Notes: generated by a model from the letters alone, not told the origin. DNA of 64,000 nucleotides from Streptomyces albiflavescens (GCF_014645835.1 NZ_BMMM01000018.1:33710-97709); one strand, 5' to 3'. Positions 34,803 to 45,399 are shown, counted from the first letter of the stretch. Program-made: numbers and translations.

Positions 34803-35342
34803 ATGACATCTCCGAACCACGTGAATCCTCCGGCCCGACTCAGGGAACCGGCGTGTCTGGTCTGGCCCACAGCCGTGGTGCGGGACTCGTACCTGGCCGG
34901 TGAGCGGACCGACTGCGTAGCCGAGGGAAGGCCCATGGAGTGGCTCGACGCGGCGACCGACGACTTCGACGCCTACGTCGCACAGCGCCGTGGCGAACAG
35001 ATCCGCTGGGGCGTGCCGTCCACCCTGTTCTGGTACGTCTCGGGTGAGCACTACCTCGGCACGCTCGTCGTGCGGCAGCGGCTGACACCGGAGCTGGCCG
35101 AGGCCGGGGGCCATGTCGGCTATCACGTCGTCCGGCCGTGGCGCCGCCAGGGCCACGCCACAAGGATGCTCGCGGCGGGTCTCGCCGAATGCAGCCGCCT
35201 GGGCCTCGACCGCGTCCTGCTGACCTGCGACGCCGACAACGAGCCGTCACGTCGGGTGATACGGGCCAACGGCGGGGTCCCCGACGGCCGGATGCACGGC
35301 GAGGACCGCTTCTGGATCACCCTGGAGGCCGCCCGGTCCTGA
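34803..35342 (+). CDS. GNAT family N-acetyltransferase
   Basis: 179 residues. GNAT core with the acetyl-CoA pyrophosphate loop RPWRRQGHATRML and DADNEPSRRVIRANGGV, as in RimJ/RimL-type or predicted acetyltransferases. Its stop codon abuts the stop of the convergent kinase gene with no bases between. Substrate unknown. Confidence 0.88.
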   Translation: MTSPNHVNPPARLREPACLVWPTAVVRDSYLAGERTDCVAEGRPMEWLDAATDDFDAYVAQRRGEQIRWGVPSTLFWYVSGEHYLGTLVVRQRLTPELAEAGGHVGYHVVRPWRRQGHATRMLAAGLAECSRLGLDRVLLTCDADNEPSRRVIRANGGVPDGRMHGEDRFWITLEAARS

Positions 35343-37619
35343 TCACCCGGTGAGCCGCTCGACCGTTCCCAACTGCTTCCACTTTCCGCCCACGAGACGG
35401 TCGACCCACACCGGACGGTTCTGCGCCTGGTGCCCCTTGAAGCCGTAGTGCCCGAGGAGGCCGTCGGTCTCGACCGTCTCCAGGGTGGCCCGCAGCTGAG
35501 TACGAGTGCTGTCGGCGCCCGGCCGCTCACCGTCTCCGTCGCCCAGCACCTGGTCGATCCCGGCCGCGACGGCGAGCGTGGCGTCGTACAGCTCGGCCGT
35601 GCCGCGGTACTTCAGCAGTTTCCTCAGTTCGGCGTCGTCCGTGCACAGCTTGGGGAAAACGGTGCAGTCGGGCTTCTGCGCCTCGACGTTGAAGGTACGG
35701 AAACGGAGGCTTCCGTCGGGGAGTTGCTTGTCCTGCCTGGCGAACATCTCGAAGTCGTCCGAGACGTCGCAGGCAGACGCGTAGCTCGCGTGGACGGCGA
35801 TGAGTGTGCCGCGGCCCCGTACGGCCGGGACGATGTTCTCCTCGCCGCCGCCGGCCCGCAGATCCGCCACGGTCACGGCGTCCGGCCGCGACGTGTCCAG
35901 GTCCGCCGCGATGCCGCTCTTGGTCATGTCGTCGGAACCCTTCTGCGAGGGCAACGGCAGCGCGGTCAGCCCGGCCGCGCGCAACCCGTGTCCGAAGGTG
36001 TCCTTGTCGGTGTCCGTGTCCCAGTAACTGTCCGAGGTCTCCACGACCTTGCCGACGTCGTACGCCCCCTTGAGATAGCGGGCCGCCTGCCGCCCCACCT
36101 CGAACTCCGTGGCGGGGAGGGCGTATTCGTAGTCCGGACGACCCCCGTCCCTACAGGTGTCGACCATCGCCATCCGCGGTGACCAGTCGACCTTGGCGCT
36201 CGCGAAGTCCCCGATGTCGCCGACCATGGCGATCATCCCGGGGTGCTGCTCCAGCAGCCTCTCGGCAGGCGTCTGCCCGTAGTCCTCCACGGCGACGACG
36301 TCTACGGGAATCTTCCGCTTCGCCCGCCGCTCGGCCTCCTTCAGCGCGGCCTTGACGACCTGGGTGCGGATCTCGGGGACCTGTCCGTCCTCGTCCTCTC
36401 CCCAGGCGTACCCCACGCCGAGCGTGTACGTCGTCGGAGCGGCCGAGGTCTTCCCGATGGCGGGGGCCTGGCCCCGGCCGTCGCCGTCGTCGCCGTCCGA
36501 GGACGACATGCCCAGCCCGATCCCGGCGGGGATGCCGACGGCGAGGAGGGCGGCGGTGGCGAACACGGGGGTGCGGCGGGAGCGGCGCGGGGGTTGCTTC
36601 GCGACCTCCTTGGACACCCGCTGCGGGGTGGGCGCGGGCGGCTTGGCGTCTTCGGGGGCTGATTCCCGTACGACAGCCGGTGCCGGTGTGGGTGCCGGTG
36701 CCGGTGCCGGTGTGGGTGTGGGTGTGGGTGGGGGTGCGGTCACCGGAGCCGGGGCGGGAGCAGGAGGAGCCGGCGGCTGCGCCACCGCTTCGATGCGCGT
36801 GAGCGCCGCCTCCGCGTCGGCGGGCCGGTCGTCCGGGTCCTTGGCCATGAGGTCGAGGACCAACCGGTCGACGGCAGGGGCGAGTTCGGTTCGGGCCCGG
36901 CTCGGCCGCAGGGGTTCGTCGTGCAGGTGGTTGTACATGATGCCCGCCGCGTCGCCGACGAACGGGGGCCTGCCGACGAGGAGTTCGTAGAGCACGCACC
37001 CGACGGCGTACAGGTCGGTACGGCCGTCGCCCCGCCGCTGGTGGAAGCGCTCGGGCGCCATGTACTGAACACTGCCGAAGGGAAGCTGACCGGTGTGGGT
37101 CAACCGCGGGTCAGTGGCCCGGAATTCGGTGAACTTGGCGATGCCGAAGTCGACGATCTTGGCGACGGACGCGGCGCCCTCACCGGTGACCATGACGTTG
37201 GCGGGCTTGATGTCCCGGTGCACGACACCGGCGGAGTGGGCGGCGCTCAGCCCCCGGCACACATCCCCGATCCACCGCAGCGCGTCCTCGACCGGCACGC
37301 GCCCGCTGTCCCGGAGGATCTCCTCCAACGTGCGCCCCTCGACGAGCGCCATGACGAGGTACGGGCTCTCTCCGTCCGTCCCGTGATCGTGCACGGCGAC
37401 GATGTGGGGGCTGTCGAGGGATGCGGCGACCCGCGCCTCGCGCCGGAACCGCGCGAGCGCCTCGTCGCGGTTCGCGTCGTCGTCCCGCGCCGCGAGGAGG
37501 ATCTTGACCGCCACCTCGCGGTCCAGCTCCTCGTCCCTGGCCCGCCAGACCTCGCCCATGCCGCCGGAGCCGAGCAGTTCGATCAGTTCGTATCGGTTGT
37601 CGAGTCGTCGTCCGCGCAC
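35343..37619 (-). CDS. receptor-type Ser/Thr protein kinase with extracellular ligand-binding domain
   Basis: 758 residues: kinase domain at residues 9-275 (GSGGMGEVW, VAVKIL, HRDIKPAN, VDFGIAK, MAPER), a Pro/Ala/Thr linker with PTPTPAPAP repeats (about 280-330), one membrane helix (about 355-375), then a region of about 370 residues resembling type I periplasmic-binding (branched-chain amino acid receptor) domains. So it senses an external small molecule and phosphorylates intracellular targets. GTG start 3 bp after the stop of the DUF397 gene, suggesting coupling to the XRE/DUF397 pair. Confidence 0.92.
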   Translation of the reverse strand: MRGRRLDNRYELIELLGSGGMGEVWRARDEELDREVAVKILLAARDDDANRDEALARFRREARVAASLDSPHIVAVHDHGTDGESPYLVMALVEGRTLEEILRDSGRVPVEDALRWIGDVCRGLSAAHSAGVVHRDIKPANVMVTGEGAASVAKIVDFGIAKFTEFRATDPRLTHTGQLPFGSVQYMAPERFHQRRGDGRTDLYAVGCVLYELLVGRPPFVGDAAGIMYNHLHDEPLRPSRARTELAPAVDRLVLDLMAKDPDDRPADAEAALTRIEAVAQPPAPPAPAPAPVTAPPPTPTPTPAPAPAPTPAPAVVRESAPEDAKPPAPTPQRVSKEVAKQPPRRSRRTPVFATAALLAVGIPAGIGLGMSSSDGDDGDGRGQAPAIGKTSAAPTTYTLGVGYAWGEDEDGQVPEIRTQVVKAALKEAERRAKRKIPVDVVAVEDYGQTPAERLLEQHPGMIAMVGDIGDFASAKVDWSPRMAMVDTCRDGGRPDYEYALPATEFEVGRQAARYLKGAYDVGKVVETSDSYWDTDTDKDTFGHGLRAAGLTALPLPSQKGSDDMTKSGIAADLDTSRPDAVTVADLRAGGGEENIVPAVRGRGTLIAVHASYASACDVSDDFEMFARQDKQLPDGSLRFRTFNVEAQKPDCTVFPKLCTDDAELRKLLKYRGTAELYDATLAVAAGIDQVLGDGDGERPGADSTRTQLRATLETVETDGLLGHYGFKGHQAQNRPVWVDRLVGGKWKQLGTVERLTG

Positions 37620-37622
37620 GGG

Positions 37623-37808
37623 TCAGGCCGTTTCCTTCACAGTGGCGAGCAGGGCGCGGAAGGCACTGGGGGACGGGCTGAGGACGGTGGTGGGGTGGTC
37701 GCTTTCTCGGAGGTGGAGGGTGGTGGGGCCGGTGGCTATCTCCAAGCAATCCGTGTCGCCTCCGCCTCCAGAAAACGACGACTTCTGCCAGGGGAGGGGT
37801 GAGGACAC
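37623..37808 (-). CDS. DUF397 family protein
   Basis: 61 residues with the DUF397 signature WQKSSFSGGGGDTDCLEIA and the C-terminal SPSAFRALLATVK. GTG start with GAAAGGTG upstream. DUF397 proteins are small partners of XRE/DUF5753 regulators, as in whiJ-like loci of Streptomyces development; the gene lies 11 bp after its XRE partner and 3 bp before the kinase. Confidence 0.92.
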   Translation of the reverse strand: MSSPLPWQKSSFSGGGGDTDCLEIATGPTTLHLRESDHPTTVLSPSPSAFRALLATVKETA

Positions 37809-37819
37809 GAGAACACCTT

Positions 37820-38665
37820 TCAGAGTTCCTGGGCGATACGGCGGATGAGGTCGAGAGAAGCTTCCTGCGGGAGTGCAGTCCTGTCGATGCGTTCGAGGAG
37901 GGCTTGGTACCGGTTCAGCTGGGCCGTGGCATCGATGAACTCGGCGCCGTGCGTCGTGTCGATCTGCACGGTGTCCAGCTGCGGGACGACGCCGCCAACG
38001 TACTGCATGGGGTAGCCGGCCCCGGCGAAGCCGTCGGCAGCGAAGGGGATCGCACGAATCCCGACGTTCGTCCTCTCGGACGCCCTGAGAAGGTGGTCGA
38101 GTTGGGCGCGGGCAACCTTGGGGCCACCAACACGCATACGCAGCGCGGCTTCGTGGACGATCGCGTCGTACGGGATCGACGCATCGAGCACCTGCTGGCG
38201 CCGCATCCGGAACGCGACACGGGCTTCGCGGTCGGCTTCCGGAAGGTTCGGTTCCATGAAGATCGAGGCCGCGCGCACGTGTTCCTCGGTCTGGAGAACT
38301 CCGGGGATGTGCACGACCTGGAACGTGCGGACGTACGGCGCGTGGTGCTCCAGCTCGGCAAGGTCGAGCCCTCGAGGAGGCAGGACGCCTCGGTACTCCT
38401 CCCACCAGCCTTTGTCCCGCTCGCTGGCCATCTCGGCCAGCGCGTCGATGAGTTGGGCGTCGTCGCAGGCGTAGTGCTCGGCGAGTCTGCGGAGCCGCGC
38501 CTCGCCGATGCCATTCTTTCCGGACTCGATGTGGCTGATCTGGGCCTGGCTCGTACCCAGATACGCGGCGACATCGCGGGACATCACACCTGCGGCCTCC
38601 CGCAATTTGCGCAGCTCCGCGCCGAGGCGCCTCTGACGTGCAGTGGGGTTGGTCCTCGGTGGCAT
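37820..38665 (-). CDS. XRE family regulator with DUF5753 domain
   Basis: 281 residues. N-terminal HTH (ELRKLREAAGVMSRDVAAYL, GTSQAQISHIESGKNGI), then the DUF5753 domain with QVVHIPGVLQTEEHVRA and DAIVHEAALR. ATG 38665 follows GGGAGGG. With DUF397 downstream and a divergent RsbW-like ATPase, this is a whiJ/abaA-like regulatory set; these act in morphological and antibiotic control. Confidence 0.93.
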   Translation of the reverse strand: MPPRTNPTARQRRLGAELRKLREAAGVMSRDVAAYLGTSQAQISHIESGKNGIGEARLRRLAEHYACDDAQLIDALAEMASERDKGWWEEYRGVLPPRGLDLAELEHHAPYVRTFQVVHIPGVLQTEEHVRAASIFMEPNLPEADREARVAFRMRRQQVLDASIPYDAIVHEAALRMRVGGPKVARAQLDHLLRASERTNVGIRAIPFAADGFAGAGYPMQYVGGVVPQLDTVQIDTTHGAEFIDATAQLNRYQALLERIDRTALPQEASLDLIRRIAQEL

Positions 38666-38923
38666 GGCGCCCTCCCTGTGATCGCCCCTGAGTCTGCCCG
38701 TCGAGGTAATTCTGCTGACGAGGTTGCAGGGGAACAAATATCAGCGCTACCGTCATCGCGTACTCACGGAGAGTGTCGGAGTCGTCACTCATCCGCAACT
38801 CTCCTGTGCCTACTGCCAGTTGGAAGTGCCACCGCGGGCCGTCGACACCCGGGGCGAGGCCACTAGCGGGCAGGGAATCGACCACCCCCCAACCCCCCAC
38901 CTGCCCCCCGGAGTTGATGTCCC

Positions 38924-39340
38924 GTGCCCGAATACACCCTCCTCTGCCCACTCCTCGACACGTCCCCCCACATCGCCCGCGACTTCGTCGCCTCCGTCCT
39001 CCGCACCCAAAGACTCGACGCCCTCGTCGACACGGCGGCGCTCTGCACCTCCGAACTCGTCACGAACGCCTGCGTGCACGCGAAGGGAGGGGACGGCTCG
39101 GCCCTGTGGCTGTCCGTGGAGCCCGGGCGCGTACGCGTCATCGTGTACGACGGTGACGAGAACCCGCCGGTCGCAAGGGAGTTGACCGCCGAGGGGTGGG
39201 AACTCGGCGGTCGCGGGTTACAGCTGGTGGACGCCCTCACGAACGGCCGCTGGGGCACTGCCCCGGCCGCCCGTCGGCACGACGGACCGCCCTACCCGGA
39301 GGGCAAGGCGGTGTGGTTCGACCTGTCCGTGCCGAGGTGA
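38924..39340 (+). CDS. RsbW-like ATP-binding protein
   Basis: 138 residues, HATPase_c_2 family: SELVTNACVHAKGG (N box), VYDGDENPP (G1) and GGRGLQLVDAL (G2). Proteins of this type bind ATP and may act as anti-sigma factor kinases; in whiJ-like loci they accompany the XRE and DUF397 genes. GTG start. The 258-bp region upstream, shared with the XRE gene, should hold both promoters. Confidence 0.88.
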   Translation: MPEYTLLCPLLDTSPHIARDFVASVLRTQRLDALVDTAALCTSELVTNACVHAKGGDGSALWLSVEPGRVRVIVYDGDENPPVARELTAEGWELGGRGLQLVDALTNGRWGTAPAARRHDGPPYPEGKAVWFDLSVPR

Positions 39341-39407
39341 TGAGGGCCGTGGCGGGTGGCTCGGGCCGTCGGGCGAGCGACGGCGCGAGGGCGGCACCCC
39401 GGGCCGG

Positions 39408-40073
39408 TCACAGGAGGTGGGCGAAGACCACCAGGTTCTCGGTGTAGTCCTTGGCGCTGTGGTCGTAGTCGCCGGTGCAGGTGATCAGTCGGACCTCGGC
39501 GTCGGGGGTGTCGGCGTACACGCGCTTGTCGGGGAAGTCGTCCTTCTCGAAGGTCTCGAGGCTGTCCACCACGAACGAGGCTGTGCGCCCGTCGGCCCTT
39601 TTGACCTTGAACTTGTCCCCCTTCTCCAGATCGCTGAGACCCGCGAACACCGCGGCGGACGTGGTCGTGTCGACGTGCCCGGCGATGATCGCGGTTCCCG
39701 CCTCCCCCGGGGACACGCCGTCCGCGTACCAGCCGACCAGGTTCGTGTCGTCGGCGGGCGGAGGGTTGAGCCTGCCCTCGGGGCCGATGGAGAGGGTGGT
39801 GAAAGGGGCGTCGACGGAGATCTTGGGGATGAGCAGCCGCGTCGGCGTGGACCGCGGCAGATGCCGTCCGCTCGATCCCATGGCCGACTGCGGGTGCGCC
39901 GCCCCGGTACCGGGCGTAAGGGAAGCGCTGAACGGTCTACCGGAGCCGCCGAGCAGGTTCAACGCGAGGACCAGGAGGAGGGCGGACCACACGATCCAGG
40001 TCAGGGCGCGGCGGAAGCCCTGCTTGCGCGGCACGGGTTCGGGCTCGATGAGGGAGGACAGCCGGGCTGCCAT
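39408..40073 (-). CDS. class F sortase
   Basis: 221 residues. N-terminal helix at about residues 25-42, then the sortase domain: His133 in AGHVDT and Cys199 in LITCTGDYD, ending YTENLVVFAHLL. ATG 40073 has GAGGTGG upstream. Class F enzymes of actinobacteria attach surface proteins; the gene sits next to a protein with a LASTG cell-wall signal. The position that often holds Arg after the Cys motif reads YDHS, so the usual third catalytic residue is not obvious. Confidence 0.9.
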   Translation of the reverse strand: MAARLSSLIEPEPVPRKQGFRRALTWIVWSALLLVLALNLLGGSGRPFSASLTPGTGAAHPQSAMGSSGRHLPRSTPTRLLIPKISVDAPFTTLSIGPEGRLNPPPADDTNLVGWYADGVSPGEAGTAIIAGHVDTTTSAAVFAGLSDLEKGDKFKVKRADGRTASFVVDSLETFEKDDFPDKRVYADTPDAEVRLITCTGDYDHSAKDYTENLVVFAHLL

Positions 40074-40207
40074 CGGGCACCACCTCACTGGGATCACGGC
40101 AGCGGATCGGATACGGCACGAACAGAGCCAGCCGGGCCGCCGCGAGGTGCAGGGGCGGCGGCCCAGGCTTTTATGTCGCCTATGTCACCTATGTCGTCTG
40201 ACATCGA

Positions 40208-41098
<891 letters not shown>

Positions 41099-41532
41099 CG
41101 TCGGTGTCCTTCCGTCGCAGCCGGGCTGCTGACACCACGTCAGCGTGGGAAAACCTGGCCCCGACGTGATCCACCGTCAGGCTGTCCCGCCCCGCTCACC
41201 ACTCGAGCCGCTCACCTGGCGCACCCCCGAGGCCCGCGCACGGGCGCCCTCTCGCCTGCCCCGGGGCCGCCGGGATCACTTCTGACCTGGCGTTTCGCTT
41301 TAGCTCAGCAGCGGCGTTCCGGTGGGCGACGCGCCGAACGTATAACCCGATCGGTCGCAACACGACTGCGCACACGAGGAGACGTCAGGACCGGTCGGAG
41401 CAGCGGGAGTCGTGGGGAGAGCCGCCCGTTTCCGAGACGCGCCCGGCCCGGTCGCGTCCTTGACGCCCCGCACCGCGGGGTCCGGTCACACTGGCCCGAG
41501 CAGCCCCCGCCCCCTGCACCGCGAGGTCCCCG
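41099..41532. other. intergenic region upstream of the permease
   Basis: 434 bp with no credible gene. Contains one inverted core CCTTGACG at 41458 (weak partner CCCGGTCG 11 bp before) like the regulatory boxes, and a small hairpin CCCCGCACCGCGGGG near 41466. I looked for a c-di-AMP riboswitch (ydaO type) and saw none. Confidence 0.5.
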
Positions 41533-43347
41533 ATGGCGTACGGCCTGGCCCGCCGCGAACTGCGGCCGAGAGTCCCGTTGCGGCACGGCGAGGGCGAGAA
41601 GTCCCACCTCACCAGTCTCGAAGGGCTCGCCGCACTGTCGCTGGACGCGCTGAGCTCGGTCGCGTACGGCCCCGAGGCGATCGTGCTCGTGCTGATCGCC
41701 GCCGGGACGGGCGCGCTGACCGCCACACTGCCGGTGACGCTCGTCATCGCCGCGCTGCTCGCGGTACTCGTCGTGTCGTACGGGCAGGTGATCGCCGCGC
41801 ACCCGGACGGGGGCGGCGCGTACGCCGTGGCCAAGAAGGACCTCGGGCCGACCGTCAGCCTGCTCGCGGCCGCCAGTCTCGTCGTCGACTACGTGCTCAC
41901 CGTGACCGTCAGCCTGGCGGCCGGCGCGGCCAGTCTCGCCTCCGCCTTCCCCTCCCTCGGCCCGCATCTGCTCGGCATCTGTCTCGTCGGGCTGGCGCTG
42001 CTCACGGCGGTGAATCTGCGGGGCGTGGCCGAGAGCGCGCGGGTGCTGATGCTGCCCACCGTGCTGTTCATCGTGAGCATCCTCGGCATCGTCGTGCTCG
42101 GGCTGGTCCGCGACCATCCCGTGGCCGTCGTCGGCCGGACCCAACCCGTTCATGCCACCGAGGCGTTGGGAATCCTCCTGCTCCTCAAGGCCTTCTCCTC
42201 CGGCTGCTCCGCGCTCACCGGGGTCGAGGCCATCGCCAACGGTGTGCCGAGCTTCCGCGAGCCGCGCGTCAAGCGGGCCCAGCGCACCGAGCTGATGCTG
42301 GGCGCGCTGCTCGGGCTGATGCTGATCGGCCTCGCCGCGCTGATCCGCCGCGACCATGTGGCCCCGCGCGGCGGCGTCACCGTACTCGCGCAGCTGACCG
42401 CGGGCGCCTACGGGACCGGATGGCCGTACTACGCGACCAACCTCATCGTCACTCTCGCGCTCGCCTTCGCCGCCAACACCAGCTTCGGCGGGCTGCCCGT
42501 CCTGATGAGCCTGCTCGCCAAGGACCACCGGCTGCCGCACCTGTTCGGGCTGCGCACGGAGCGGCCGGTGTACCGGTGGGGAGTCGTGGCCCTGGCCCTG
42601 CTGGCCGCCGGACTGCTGATCGCGGTCGACGCCGACACCCACCGCATGATCCCGCTGTTCGCGATCGGCGTGTTCATCGGCTTCACCGTCAGCCAGATCG
42701 GGCTCGTGCGGCACTGGGTGCGGGAGCGTCCGCCGGGCTGGGTGCGGCGCGCACTGCTCAACGGTCTGGGCGCGGTTCTGACCACGGTGGCGGGCCTGGT
42801 GCTGCTGACCACCAAGTTCCTGGAAGGGGCCTGGGTGGTGGTCGTCACCATTCCGCTGCTGATGCTGCTGTTCGCCCGCATCCAGCGCTACTACACCGCG
42901 GTCGGGAGAGAGCTCGGACTCGGCGAGGTCCCGCCGCCCCCGCGCGTCACCGACTCCCTCGTCATCGTGCCGGTCGGCGAGGTCAGCAAGCTCACCCAGC
43001 TCGCCCTGACGGCCGCTCGCGCCCTGGGCGACGAGGTCGTCGCGGTCGCCGTGCACGGAAACCCCGCCAGGGCCCGGGCGCTGCAGGAAAGTTGGGCGCA
43101 CTGGGCGCCGGGCGTACGGCTGGACATCATCGACAGCCCGCAGCGCTCCCTCGTCCAGCCGATCGTCGACTACGTCCAGCGGGCGGTGGACGGGGGACGG
43201 CAGATCGCCGTTCTCATCCCGGAGGTCGAGCCCCTCCACCGCCGCTACCAGATCCTCCAGAACCAGCGCGGGCTGCTGCTCGCCGCCGCGCTGAGGGCCC
43301 GTACGGACGTCGTCGTCTGCGTGGTGCCGTACCGGCTGAGCCTCTGA
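41533..43347 (+). CDS. APC-superfamily permease, KimA-like
   Basis: 604 residues. Helix 1 signature LDALSSVAYGPEAIVLV, then HPDGGGAYAVAKKDLG, SSGCSALTGVEAIANGVPSF and AANTSFGGLPVLMSLLA, about 12 helices, and a cytoplasmic tail of about 130 residues. It is a paralogue of the permease at 23333-25357 and closest in the window to the decayed fragment at 26214. By analogy with Bacillus KimA it may import K+ (inference). ATG with GAGG upstream. Confidence 0.88.
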   Translation: MAYGLARRELRPRVPLRHGEGEKSHLTSLEGLAALSLDALSSVAYGPEAIVLVLIAAGTGALTATLPVTLVIAALLAVLVVSYGQVIAAHPDGGGAYAVAKKDLGPTVSLLAAASLVVDYVLTVTVSLAAGAASLASAFPSLGPHLLGICLVGLALLTAVNLRGVAESARVLMLPTVLFIVSILGIVVLGLVRDHPVAVVGRTQPVHATEALGILLLLKAFSSGCSALTGVEAIANGVPSFREPRVKRAQRTELMLGALLGLMLIGLAALIRRDHVAPRGGVTVLAQLTAGAYGTGWPYYATNLIVTLALAFAANTSFGGLPVLMSLLAKDHRLPHLFGLRTERPVYRWGVVALALLAAGLLIAVDADTHRMIPLFAIGVFIGFTVSQIGLVRHWVRERPPGWVRRALLNGLGAVLTTVAGLVLLTTKFLEGAWVVVVTIPLLMLLFARIQRYYTAVGRELGLGEVPPPPRVTDSLVIVPVGEVSKLTQLALTAARALGDEVVAVAVHGNPARARALQESWAHWAPGVRLDIIDSPQRSLVQPIVDYVQRAVDGGRQIAVLIPEVEPLHRRYQILQNQRGLLLAAALRARTDVVVCVVPYRLSL

Positions 43348-43382
43348 GGGGCCTCGGCCGCAGCCCGACCTGGGCACCCGGG

Positions 43383-44783
43383 CTACAACCCGACGTCCCG
43401 GCGGCTCATGTCGTCCAGCGATTCGCGGCGTACGAGGACGCGCGCGATGCCGTCGGACACGGCGACTACCGGCGGGCGGCCCACCATGTTGTACCCCGAC
43501 GCCATGGACAGGTGATAGGCGCCGGCCGCCGGGACGGCGAGGAGATCGCCGGGGCGTACGTCACCCGGGAGTGCCACCTCGTCCGCGAGGACATCGCCCG
43601 CCTCGCAGTGCCGTCCCACGACGGTGACGAGGCGGGGCGGCGCGGAGGAGGGGCGGCCGATGAGCCGGGGCGCGTACCGCACCCCGTACAGCGCGGGCCT
43701 CGGGTTGTCGCTCATGCCGCCGTCGACGGCGACAAAGGTGTGCTCCGCGGTGCGCTTGACGGCGAGGACCCGGTAGACGGCGACTCCGGCGGGTCCGACG
43801 ACCGCCCGGCCCGGCTCCAGGGTGAGCCGCGGCACGGGCAGTTGGGCCTGTGCACAGCCGTCCTCCAGCTCGGCGCGGACCCGGCCGGCCAGGACGGAGA
43901 CGCTCATGCTCTCCTCGCCGGGCCGGTAGGCGATGGCGTGGCCGCCGCCGATGTTCAGCTGGGGGAGGGCGACGCCGTGCTGGTCGCGGATGCGGGCCAG
44001 TAGCCCGACCAGCCGGCGCACCGCGGCGACGTACGGCTTGACGGTGGCGACCTGCGAGCCGATGTGGCAGTGCAGGCCGACGAGTTCGAGGTGCGGCTGG
44101 TCGAGTATCCGGGTGACGGCGTGCTGCGCGGACCCGTCGGTGATGGACAGGCCGAACTTCTGGTCGTCCGTGCCGGTGCGCACCTTGGCGTGTCCGCCGG
44201 CCGCGATGCCTGGCACCACCCGCACCATGACCTTCTGGCGGGTGTCGGGGGGAGTGATGGCCGCCAGCCGGGCGATCTCCGACGTGCTGTCCACGACGAT
44301 GCGTCCGACACCGAGCCGCAGGGCGGTGCGCAGGTCCTCGGGACTCTTGGCGTTGCCGTGCATCACGATCTTCTCCGGCGGGAAGCCGGAGGTGACGGCG
44401 AGCGCGAGCTCACCGGCCGAGCAGACGTCCAGCCCCAGCCCCTCCTCCTGAACCCAGTGCGCCATCGCGCGGCACAGGAACGCCTTGGCCGCGTAGACGA
44501 CATCGGCTTCGGGGAACGCCGTGCGGTACGTGCGGCAGCGCTCCCGGACCTCCTGCTCGTCCAGCACGTAGACGGGGGTGCCGAATCGGTCGGCCGCCTC
44601 GGCGAGGGAGACGCCGCCGACGGAGACGTCACCGTCGGCCTCGGGGCGCGCGGAGCGGGGCCAGACGGAGAGGCCGTCGGCGTCGCGGTCACTGCCACTG
44701 CTGTTGTCGCTGTCCTTGTCGCCGAGGAGGCGGGACAGCGCCTCGGGATCCGAGGGCACGGACGAGGGAAGGGAAACGGTCAT
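43383..44783 (-). CDS. lysA: diaminopimelate decarboxylase
   Basis: 466 residues. PLP-dependent fold III: PLP Lys in VVYAAKAF, HCHIGSQV, NIGGGHAI, the catalytic Cys in HCEAGDVL and the C-terminal Tyr in AYHLSMASGYN. It makes lysine from meso-DAP. A Ser/Asp-rich N-terminal extension of about 45 residues is unusual. It may be a second lysA, coupled in an operon with the SAV_915-like gene 13 bp upstream; related PLP decarboxylases of the family act on other amino acids, so the substrate is inferred. Confidence 0.9.
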   Translation of the reverse strand: MTVSLPSSVPSDPEALSRLLGDKDSDNSSGSDRDADGLSVWPRSARPEADGDVSVGGVSLAEAADRFGTPVYVLDEQEVRERCRTYRTAFPEADVVYAAKAFLCRAMAHWVQEEGLGLDVCSAGELALAVTSGFPPEKIVMHGNAKSPEDLRTALRLGVGRIVVDSTSEIARLAAITPPDTRQKVMVRVVPGIAAGGHAKVRTGTDDQKFGLSITDGSAQHAVTRILDQPHLELVGLHCHIGSQVATVKPYVAAVRRLVGLLARIRDQHGVALPQLNIGGGHAIAYRPGEESMSVSVLAGRVRAELEDGCAQAQLPVPRLTLEPGRAVVGPAGVAVYRVLAVKRTAEHTFVAVDGGMSDNPRPALYGVRYAPRLIGRPSSAPPRLVTVVGRHCEAGDVLADEVALPGDVRPGDLLAVPAAGAYHLSMASGYNMVGRPPVVAVSDGIARVLVRRESLDDMSRRDVGL

Positions 44784-44796
44784 GGCGGGCGCCTCC

Positions 44797-45222
44797 TCAG
44801 CCGATCAGCAGGTTCAGACACGCGACGACAGCGGCGGCGCTGGTCACTCGCAAGGCGCCGACGTGCTGGGGATGCCAGCGGCGCCAGGAGTTCTCGCGTT
44901 CACGGACCGCTGCCGCCGTGCGGTCGGCCGCGGGGGCGGAGAGCGGCGGGTCGATGGTGAGGGCCGTGACGCCCAGCGGCGCGGCGAGCGCGCGCAGCGC
45001 GGGTTCGGAGAGCCTGATGCAGGCCTGGTCCGTGCCCAGAACGGCGGTGAGCTTCTCCGCCGACGTGAATCCGACGGCCGTACGGCCGCCCAGGAGGGTG
45101 CGGAAGAACCGGGCCGTGCAGCCCGCGGGCCCCGACCGGACAGGGACGAAGAGAAGTCCGGGACGTCCGGCCGGGACGCGTTCAGAAGGCTCGGGGTCCT
45201 CGGAATAGTCGACTGGAGACAT
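44797..45222 (-). CDS. SAV_915-family protein
   Basis: 141 residues. Central conserved region LLFVPVRSGPAGCTARFFRT, GGRTAVGFTS and LSEPALRALAAPLGVTALTIDP, characteristic (from memory) of SAV_915-type proteins. The C-terminal helix VTSAAAVVACLNLLIG could be a membrane anchor. First gene of a two-gene unit with lysA; a tetrad of regulatory repeats lies 97-147 bp upstream. Function unknown. Confidence 0.75.
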   Translation of the reverse strand: MSPVDYSEDPEPSERVPAGRPGLLFVPVRSGPAGCTARFFRTLLGGRTAVGFTSAEKLTAVLGTDQACIRLSEPALRALAAPLGVTALTIDPPLSAPAADRTAAAVRERENSWRRWHPQHVGALRVTSAAAVVACLNLLIG

Positions 45223-45318
45223 CGTGCCGCTCCTCGAAGAAGGCGATGTGCGCCGCCGATCGATTCGGCCGGGCGCTTCGGTGAAAGCTTTGCCCGTCTG
45301 TCCGGAATCGGATCGCCC

Positions 45319-45369
45319 CGCTGACGGATGCTTGACGGGAAGCCCCGGACCCGTAACGCGATGCTGACG
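45319..45369 (-). promoter_or_regulatory. direct-repeat tetrad, 11-21-11 spacing
   Basis: Minus-strand cores at 45362 (CGTCAGCA), 45351 (CGTTACGG), 45330 (CGTCAAGC) and 45319 (CGTCAGCG). The spacing equals that upstream of the gene at 21338. Located upstream of SAV_915/lysA and in their orientation. Confidence 0.6.
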
Positions 45370-45399
45370 GAGCACGGGAAGACCGAGGCCGGCGACCGG

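Noticed and set aside
41099..41532. possible c-di-AMP (ydaO) riboswitch before the KimA-like permease
   Set aside because: The conserved ydaO core elements were not found here, nor upstream of the other permeases.
41305..43377. 690-codon minus-strand frame opposite the permease
   Set aside because: Antisense shadow of the APC permease at 41533.
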